Origin: a bacterium | GTDB taxonomy: Bacteria > SZUA-79 > Acidulodesulfobacterales > Acidulodesulfobacteraceae | Reading direction: 5' to 3' | Assembly (NCBI GenBank): GCA_021791295.1 | Contig: JAJYWW010000032.1 | Coordinates: forward strand, 1-8,908 | Length of the DNA: 8,908 nt | Part shown: positions 3,525 to 8,908 of the stretch, piece after piece | How the letters are laid out: every line of letters begins with the position of its first letter | Position numbering within the stretch: the first letter of the stretch is position 1 | Program-made: the position numbers and the translations under genes | The notes under the pieces: model-generated | What the model saw: the letters and a program-made list of their open reading frames with translations, nothing else | Databases searched by the model: none | Told to the model about the DNA's origin: nothing

Positions 3525-6356
3525 TTAATGCTGCTGCTGCTGTTGCTCTTGCCTTTGTTCCTGCTGTTCGTGTTCTATCTCTTGATTTTGTTCTTGCTCC
3601 TGTTCCTGCTCTACCGCCTGTTCTATCTGTTCTTCTTTATCTATTTTTGAGACTTCTTCTTCGGTAAGCGCAAACGCAAGATTTTTGACGTTTTCTGAAA
3701 GCTCGTTCCTAAAGTCTTCGGTTTCTTTTGCAAACTCGATATTTTCTTTGAATTTTTCCACTTCGATTTCAGTTCCGTAAATCTTAATTTCATCCGTCGA
3801 TCTCGTGCCTGCGACGTAAAACTTTTCCTCGAAATTTTCGGAATAAGCGCCGCTATTTAACGAATACAAGGTTTTATTGACGGTCTCGCCCTGACTCTTA
3901 TAAGTCGTCAAAGCATATCCCAAATCGAAATTTTTATATTCTTCCGGATTAAAAATTACTACGTCGCCGTTTTCTTTTATTGCCGTGATATTACCGGCTT
4001 CGTCTATCGATTTAACGGTCGCCAGTTCGCCGTTATTGACGTTAAGATTTTTATCGTTTTTCAAGAAGACGATTTTATCGTTTTCGGCCACTTCGATATC
4101 TTTCTCGATATATACCTGTATATTATCTTTGTTCTTATTTGTAAGATTGAAGCTTTTTTCTTCGCCGTCTTCGGCCTGAAGCTTTAGAATGTTTTTGTCT
4201 TTATCGATGTCTTCTATCGTATAAACCTGATAAGTTTTATCCGCTATGATTTTTTCACCAGGATTATACGATTCGACAAATCCGGCGTTTTCGGCCGATA
4301 TAACCCTATTTTCGTAAACTTTAAAATTCTGCCCGTTATTGCCGATTAATTCCTTTTCTTTTAAGCCTTCGACAATAAGAGAATTCAAGGCGTTCCTTTC
4401 CATATTCGTATCTACTAAAATTAAAGTATTTTTGGAAAGGTCTTTAAAATATTCTTCTTTTATGGCGTTAAATTTTGCGGTTAAAGCTTCAAGGCTATTG
4501 GTCTCGCTCTCTTTAAAGCTTATGACGTTTCCGGCGCTCTCTATTTTTTCGAAAGCTCCTTTAAAATCTTTGCCGGCTAAAGTCAAGGCAATACGTTCCT
4601 GAGTATCATTATGATAGCGGACAGGAATATCCATATTAGTATATACGCCGAGCCCAGACAATTTGGACGCTTCCGAAGCCTCTTTAAAGAAATCGCCACG
4701 CTCGATAGATTTAAACTGTTTTTCATCGCCGATATAGACAATTTTAGAAGCTCCCAGCGAATTAAGAAACTTCGCCTGTTTGTCTGAAACCATCGACGAT
4801 TCATCTATGAAGAGAACCGTTTTTTCGTCGAATGTAATTTTGCCGTTTTCGACGAGATTTTGAAGCCTTGAAATAGTATAAATATTTTTTATGTTAGAAT
4901 CTTTTAGGACTTCTGTGGCCTTGCCGGTATGGCTCGCTCCTATGACTGTATAGCCTTTATTTTCGAGAAATTCATTTATTAAATTTAAGGCGTTTGTTTT
5001 TCCGGTTCCTGCGTCTCCCTGAATAATGTTAAATTTATATCTACTCGACAATATATTATGACTCATCGAGACTTGAGACTCCGTCAAGGTTTTGCCGTTT
5101 TTTTCCTGCCAAGTTTCTATCTTTTTACTAATCTCTTTCTCTGTGAAATAGGTTTTTGATTCCGCATTTTGCAAAATAGTATTGTAATTCTGCTTAATAT
5201 CCCGCAAAACTTCTTTAGTCGTAAAATATTTCGTAGAATAAGTATGTTTTACCTCTACCACATCTTTATTCGATTTAATTGCAGAAGCAATTACCTGGAC
5301 GTCGGTTTTACCAAAATTATGCTTAATAGTTACGTTTTCAGCTTTTTCATATTTAAAGGTTCGGTAGTTTTCGGTTATGTCCTTAAGCCCTTGCCTTAGC
5401 GCCGCTTTAGTGTTTTTAAACTTTTCGAATTCGCTTTCTTTGGGCTGCGCTATATTATTTTTAGCGGTTTCCACGACGTTATTAAGTTTTTTAAGTTCTT
5501 CATTGGATAGCCTTTGTTCCACGAATTTCTTAGTTTCTTCGTATGTTGGATTATGCTCCTTGCGCTGACGCGTGGCTTTTTCGGCAAGCTGCCTTAAATC
5601 TTTTTCCGTCATTGTCGGATATTTTTTTCTTAGTTCTTCTACCTTATTATCGATTTCCGCTTGCCTGGTAGAGAACCGCTCTTTTAAATCTTTGAGTTCT
5701 TCGCCTTCAAGCTTAATATCCGTCATAGCCTTAGAGCGGTCGGAGTCTATCGTATAACCCAGCGTTTGCAATTTCTGCGCAAATTTATTCTCCTGTATTG
5801 CGCCCAAATAGGCCTTGTTGGCATAAAGGTCTTTGTATTCGAAGCTCTTTAATCTGCTTTTAATATCTTGAGTTATATTGTGAATGAAGGTATGAAAATG
5901 AAACCCGGGATCGCCGTTTCTGCTCGCGTAATGCAAAAATAAAGTATATAGCATATTACCGGTTTTCTCGATATGTCTGCCTTTTCCGTCCCGGGTCCGC
6001 GTCGCCGCATAGCGTTTTTCGGCGACCTCAAGGGTTTCAAGGACTGATTCCTTAAAGGCTTCTAATATACGGGGGTCAAAAGTAGAAAGTATGCTTGCAT
6101 TTTTGGCCATAGTAAACGTATAATCAGCTCCCGCCCGGCGCAAGGGATCTCCGGCATTTTTAAATAAAGCTGTTTTTAAATCTTTTGGACTATAGCCTAA
6201 GAGCATTGCCTGGAACTGGTCTTGCGTGCAATTAGCCCCTATTTTAAGTCCAAGAACTTCGGCAAGCTTTCCGCCCCATTCGGCGTTATGCTCTTCCGTC
6301 TCGTAATAATACTTCCCTGCCTGATTGGCGTTACTCGTTATCGGTGTCGTTATCAT
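3525..6356 (-). CDS. mobF: MobF-family conjugative relaxase-helicase (TraI/TrwC-like)
   Basis: A 943-residue protein that nicks the transfer origin, stays joined to the 5' end and unwinds the strand for transfer. The N-terminal relaxase domain (1 to about 200) shows catalytic Tyr candidates Y16-Y18, the conserved D78 region (ADYTFTMAKNAS) and the HUH metal ligands H142, H153 and H155 in LFLHYASRNGDPGFHFH. A charged linker follows (about 215-420). The C-terminal superfamily 1 helicase has Walker A GDAGTGKT (447-454), Walker B LFIDES (515-520), YIGDEKQF (541-548), YALTTYKSQGET (814-825) and VAGTRSTDEIKIY (848-860). The length is near TrwC (966) and far below F TraI (1756). The second Tyr pair of F TraI is absent (H23-N24 in its place). 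The tail is Gln/Glu-rich. The start follows AGGAGG and overlaps the coupling protein gene by 26 nt. Confidence 0.95.
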   Translation of the reverse strand: MITTPITSNANQAGKYYYETEEHNAEWGGKLAEVLGLKIGANCTQDQFQAMLLGYSPKDLKTALFKNAGDPLRRAGADYTFTMAKNASILSTFDPRILEAFKESVLETLEVAEKRYAATRTRDGKGRHIEKTGNMLYTLFLHYASRNGDPGFHFHTFIHNITQDIKSRLKSFEYKDLYANKAYLGAIQENKFAQKLQTLGYTIDSDRSKAMTDIKLEGEELKDLKERFSTRQAEIDNKVEELRKKYPTMTEKDLRQLAEKATRQRKEHNPTYEETKKFVEQRLSNEELKKLNNVVETAKNNIAQPKESEFEKFKNTKAALRQGLKDITENYRTFKYEKAENVTIKHNFGKTDVQVIASAIKSNKDVVEVKHTYSTKYFTTKEVLRDIKQNYNTILQNAESKTYFTEKEISKKIETWQEKNGKTLTESQVSMSHNILSSRYKFNIIQGDAGTGKTNALNLINEFLENKGYTVIGASHTGKATEVLKDSNIKNIYTISRLQNLVENGKITFDEKTVLFIDESSMVSDKQAKFLNSLGASKIVYIGDEKQFKSIERGDFFKEASEASKLSGLGVYTNMDIPVRYHNDTQERIALTLAGKDFKGAFEKIESAGNVISFKESETNSLEALTAKFNAIKEEYFKDLSKNTLILVDTNMERNALNSLIVEGLKEKELIGNNGQNFKVYENRVISAENAGFVESYNPGEKIIADKTYQVYTIEDIDKDKNILKLQAEDGEEKSFNLTNKNKDNIQVYIEKDIEVAENDKIVFLKNDKNLNVNNGELATVKSIDEAGNITAIKENGDVVIFNPEEYKNFDLGYALTTYKSQGETVNKTLYSLNSGAYSENFEEKFYVAGTRSTDEIKIYGTEIEVEKFKENIEFAKETEDFRNELSENVKNLAFALTEEEVSKIDKEEQIEQAVEQEQEQEQNQEIEHEQQEQRQEQQQQQH
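3529..3640. repeat. imperfect CTG-type triplet repeat encoding the Gln/Glu-rich tail
   Basis: The DNA runs through imperfect CTG/TTG/CTC triplets, beginning with four pure CTG units at 3530-3541. They encode the last ~38 relaxase residues, an almost pure Gln/Glu sequence ending QQQQQH. Such tracts can change length by replication slippage without shifting the frame. Confidence 0.7.
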
Positions 6357-8535
6357 TTTCGTTATCCTCCTCTTCTTTAGCTGCTTCGGTGGCTATTTTT
6401 TTAACTTTTTTTAGAGTGTCTTTAATATCTTTTTTCGATACTTTTTGGCTTTGCTCTTTTTTCTCTTGCATTTCTTTTTTCTTTTTCGCTTCTTCTTCGG
6501 CTAATATCTGCTCTTCGAGGGCTTTAATCTCCGCCATAAAGTCACGATCAGTCGGAAGATAGATATCTTTATTTATAATATTTTCAAGGTTCTTCGTTTC
6601 TTTTGCTTTAAAGAATTTAATGCCGTCGTCAGTAACAATTTTTCCGAAATATTGATAGTTCGGCAAAGTCATAAATTCCGATGATAAAATAGCGTGGGTC
6701 TCTCTAATTGAAGTAGAGTAGGTCGTAGTGTGTTCTTGTTTAAATGCGGTAGAAACGGCCGTATTAGCAAGCAGTTCCTTTTTTTCGATTTTGCCGAACC
6801 TGTCGGCAAGCATTGCGGCCGTTTTATCGTCGTTTGTTCTAAAAGCGTAGGTATTGTTAATATTGTCCAGTAAATTATAAATCCTGTCGCCGTAAATCCT
6901 GCCCCCTTCCTTTAGGTTTTGCAATGCTATTAAAAAAGCGATATTCTTTTTCCTGCACTGTGCAAGCGTGTTTGGTATATTTTTTAACAAGCCAACATTG
7001 GTGAATTCGTCAATAACAACATTAATTCTGCGCTCGGTTTTGAAGTTTTGGTCAAGAATCATGTTAGAAAATATCGTTAAAAATAAATTCAGAATAGGGC
7101 GCTGGGTTTCCAAAGTGTCGTTATGATAATTTACGAAAATACGTCTCTCGTCATCTTGGTTCGTGAGCCATTCGGTCAAACTGAATTCTTCCCCTGTCGT
7201 ATTTATAGAAAGTAGTCCGTCAACATAATTCTTATACGTTTGGTATACGTCAGTGAAAGAAATAGAAGCGTTGCCGGTCAGTTTTTGAATCTTTTCGAAA
7301 CTCTCCTTTGGTTGATAGAGCATTCGTTTTTTGACGTCTTTGTTTTGATAAATCTTATTATGCCAGCAATAATACAAAGCCGCGTTTGGTATTAATCTTG
7401 CAGCTTCGCTAAAAAATCTATTGCCATGACTGCCTTCGGGTTCTTCCGGAATAATTTGAGACGAAAATTCTTTTAAAATCATCGTCGATTTAGCTTCTTT
7501 CAGGAAATTCCAAAGAAAACATCGTTCATCTGTTATATCTAAAATTATGTCTCCTTTGCGGTAAAACTGAGCCATATACTCGCCAGTTATGTCTAACATT
7601 ATCCATTTCGATAACGGCAAAACTTTCATTCTGTCTAAAATTATTTTAAGCATTAGAGTTGATTTACCGGCGCCGATCGTGCCGCTTATTATTGTCATTA
7701 GTAAGTCGTATTTAGAATCGTGCAATATATCTACGCCTTTCTCTTTATTGATATCCTGCCCGCGCATAATATTACTGTTCTTGATATTTTTAGTCTTTTT
7801 CTTTTTATATGTTAACGCTATAACCGGCGGCAAAAGAATTAAAACAAGTCCGATAATTAAGTCAATCGCTATTTGCGTTATGGTTCTGTATTTGTAGTCT
7901 GTCAGCACTCTCCAGATATTATCCCATAGAAAAAACATATGCTGATTGTTACCGTGTTTTAATGCGAATTTCATCTTCGTAAAGCATTCGTTTTTAAGCC
8001 ATGCCGACTTGGACGTAAACATAAAAATTGCATAAAAAGCGATATTTATAATAAAGAATTTTAATAGCTGAATACTCAATAACGAATTAAAAATAAGCCT
8101 GATTAGTTTAGCCGTATTCGTTAAATTCACTTCGTAAAATCTCTTTATCGTCGAAGTGAGCATTATCGAGTAATAAGTTGCGGGAATCGAAAAAACAAAG
8201 CCGCCGATTAAATAATTTAAAATCGAAAAATTATGAAAATTATAAAAATCTCCGGACCCGATTAAGAATAAAACGCCGACTGCGACGAGTAAAAAAGTTA
8301 ATATAATATCGGTTAGTCCGGTCATCATTATGTCGGCCGAATAGTCCCAAATATGACCCGTCGTAATTACGTCGGCCGGCAAAGGAACTCCGTTTTTTTC
8401 AGCTGCGTATCTCATTTGAGCCGCCGAAACCATATCTATTAATCCGCGCTTTTTTTCTTTTTTTTGACCGCCTCCGGACGGCTTTGACGAATAAGAATTC
8501 TTATACATATCCTGATTAAAAACTCCCATGTCCAT
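6331..8535 (-). CDS. type IV coupling protein (TraD/VirD4-like ATPase)
   Basis: A 734-residue membrane ATPase that would bring the relaxase-DNA complex to the type IV secretion channel. After a basic N-terminal stretch, hydrophobic segments lie at about 74-94, 105-127, 146-173 and 219-242. VirD4/TrwB types usually have two. The ATPase domain shows the RG motif (MRGQDI), Walker A GTIGAGKST (285-293), DITDERCFLWN, Walker B VVIDEF (506-511), and AQCRKKNIAFLIALQNL after it, as in TraD/TrwB. The C-terminus is a charged coiled-coil stretch ending in an acidic tail (EEEDNENDNDTDNE), a likely partner-binding tail. I chose the ATG at 8535 because AGGAG lies 8 nt upstream. The ATG at 8562 would put that site inside the gene. 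The 3' end overlaps the relaxase start. Confidence 0.93.
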   Translation of the reverse strand: MDMGVFNQDMYKNSYSSKPSGGGQKKEKKRGLIDMVSAAQMRYAAEKNGVPLPADVITTGHIWDYSADIMMTGLTDIILTFLLVAVGVLFLIGSGDFYNFHNFSILNYLIGGFVFSIPATYYSIMLTSTIKRFYEVNLTNTAKLIRLIFNSLLSIQLLKFFIINIAFYAIFMFTSKSAWLKNECFTKMKFALKHGNNQHMFFLWDNIWRVLTDYKYRTITQIAIDLIIGLVLILLPPVIALTYKKKKTKNIKNSNIMRGQDINKEKGVDILHDSKYDLLMTIISGTIGAGKSTLMLKIILDRMKVLPLSKWIMLDITGEYMAQFYRKGDIILDITDERCFLWNFLKEAKSTMILKEFSSQIIPEEPEGSHGNRFFSEAARLIPNAALYYCWHNKIYQNKDVKKRMLYQPKESFEKIQKLTGNASISFTDVYQTYKNYVDGLLSINTTGEEFSLTEWLTNQDDERRIFVNYHNDTLETQRPILNLFLTIFSNMILDQNFKTERRINVVIDEFTNVGLLKNIPNTLAQCRKKNIAFLIALQNLKEGGRIYGDRIYNLLDNINNTYAFRTNDDKTAAMLADRFGKIEKKELLANTAVSTAFKQEHTTTYSTSIRETHAILSSEFMTLPNYQYFGKIVTDDGIKFFKAKETKNLENIINKDIYLPTDRDFMAEIKALEEQILAEEEAKKKKEMQEKKEQSQKVSKKDIKDTLKKVKKIATEAAKEEEDNENDNDTDNE

Positions 8536-8549
8536 AATCTTTTCTCCTC

Positions 8550-8729
8550 TTAAAACTTGCATAAATATTTAAAATAAATTGTAAAAATCAAAATAAAATA
8601 AAGAACCCAAAACATTAAAATATTGTCTTTCCAAACAGAAAATCCCGCGCCCAAGATTAAAAAAATAGCAGTAAATTTTCTCTGCCAAATGAATAAAAAT
8701 TTAAATAAAAAAATTATCGACGGTATCAA
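8550..8729 (-). CDS. 59-residue membrane protein, TTG start
   Basis: A short hydrophobic protein of unknown function. I place the start at the TTG at 8729, one nucleotide after the previous gene's stop codon, with GGGAG 6 nt upstream. A longer reading from another TTG at 8798 would overlap that gene by 66 nt and lacks a good site. The protein is almost all hydrophobic: segments at about 2-15 and 20-33 (FTAIFLILGAGFSVW), then 37-53 (ILMFWVLYFILIFTIYF), with WQRK and KDN turns, so two or three membrane passes. Its stop codon lies next to the coupling protein's ribosome binding site, implying coupled translation. Position suggests an inner-membrane component of the transfer apparatus. The family is not recognised. 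Confidence 0.65.
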   Translation of the reverse strand: MIPSIIFLFKFLFIWQRKFTAIFLILGAGFSVWKDNILMFWVLYFILIFTIYFKYLCKF

Positions 8730-8730
8730 T

Positions 8731-8908
8731 TTACTCTCCCATTTCTTGGAATTTTTTAACGAATTGTTCGACCATTTTTTTCTCGTCGAAGTCTCCAATT
8801 TTTTCCAAAATTAATCCTGTTTTGTAATTTAAATCTTTAAAGTTTTGTTTCATTTCTTCGACGGTTTCGTTAATTTTTTCGATTAGAAAATCGTCTTTTT
8901 TTGAATCG
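8731..8908 (-). CDS. C-terminal part of a coiled-coil protein, truncated by the window edge
   Basis: The last 58 codons of a gene that continues past the right edge. The visible part is charged and helical (FLIEKINETVEEMKQNFKDL, then EKIGDFDEKKMVEQFVKKFQ) with heptad-like spacing, suggesting a coiled coil, and ends QEMGE. The frame has no internal stop, and its codon use (AAA, GAA, ATT) is like that of its neighbours. Its end GGGAGAGTAA also supplies the ribosome binding site for the next gene, which argues that it is real and first (or earlier) in the transfer operon. The function cannot be told from this fragment. Confidence 0.7.
   Translation of the reverse strand, partial: DSKKDDFLIEKINETVEEMKQNFKDLNYKTGLILEKIGDFDEKKMVEQFVKKFQEMGE

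Noticed and set aside
3529..3640. CRISPR-like or satellite array
   Set aside because: The repetition is a simple triplet pattern inside the relaxase reading frame, with no spacers. No CRISPR array was seen anywhere in the window.
4583..4804. Second - strand frame inside the relaxase gene
   Set aside because: It overlaps the helicase domain in another frame, with no ribosome binding site and no domain signal.
7589..7897. Open frame of about 100 codons on the + strand opposite the coupling protein
   Set aside because: It is antisense to the conserved Walker A region of the coupling protein. Its hydrophobic look comes from the opposite strand's composition.

Overview
This is an AT-rich window from a bacterium or a bacterial mobile element. 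It carries one tRNA gene on the + strand at the left edge. Every protein gene reads on the - strand and is closely packed. Good ribosome binding sites (AAGGAG or GGAGG types), a MobF relaxase and a TraD/VirD4-like coupling protein point to a conjugative or mobilisable plasmid, or an integrative element, of a low-GC, probably Gram-negative host. I cannot name the host from the sequence. No replication initiator, integrase or transposase is visible.

Layout in transcription order (right to left). (1) A conjugative DNA-processing operon: the 3' end of a coiled-coil gene (8731-8908), a 59-residue membrane protein starting at TTG (8550-8729), a type IV coupling protein with about four membrane segments (6331-8535), and a 943-residue MobF relaxase-helicase (3525-6356). 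The genes abut or overlap, which suggests translational coupling. (2) Two small orphan genes of unknown function (3074-3418 and 2656-2916), with a hairpin between them. (3) A partition-like operon: a very acidic 212-residue protein (1919-2557), a small ParA ATPase (1269-1916) and a 66-residue protein (1045-1245). (4) A ribbon-helix-helix (RHH) DNA-binding protein (638-985), the likely ParB/ParG-type partner of ParA. (5) A two-gene unit: a two-helix membrane protein (351-581) and a small, possibly RHH, protein (155-349). (6) tRNA-Arg(UCU) at 44-120, a possible integration boundary.

The most interesting unexplained signal lies between the genes. Four AT-rich gaps (about 582-637, 986-1044, 2558-2655 and 3419-3524) share the palindromic core ATATCGATAT, exactly or with one mismatch. 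They also carry GATATT/AATATC motifs and longer inverted repeats. Two of them share a near-identical promoter, TTGACA-17 nt-TATATA, embedded in these motifs. My reading is that the RHH protein binds all four sites. That would tie partition and the small accessory genes into one regulon, and one or more of the sites may double as the centromere. This is inference, since no binding data are available from sequence alone.
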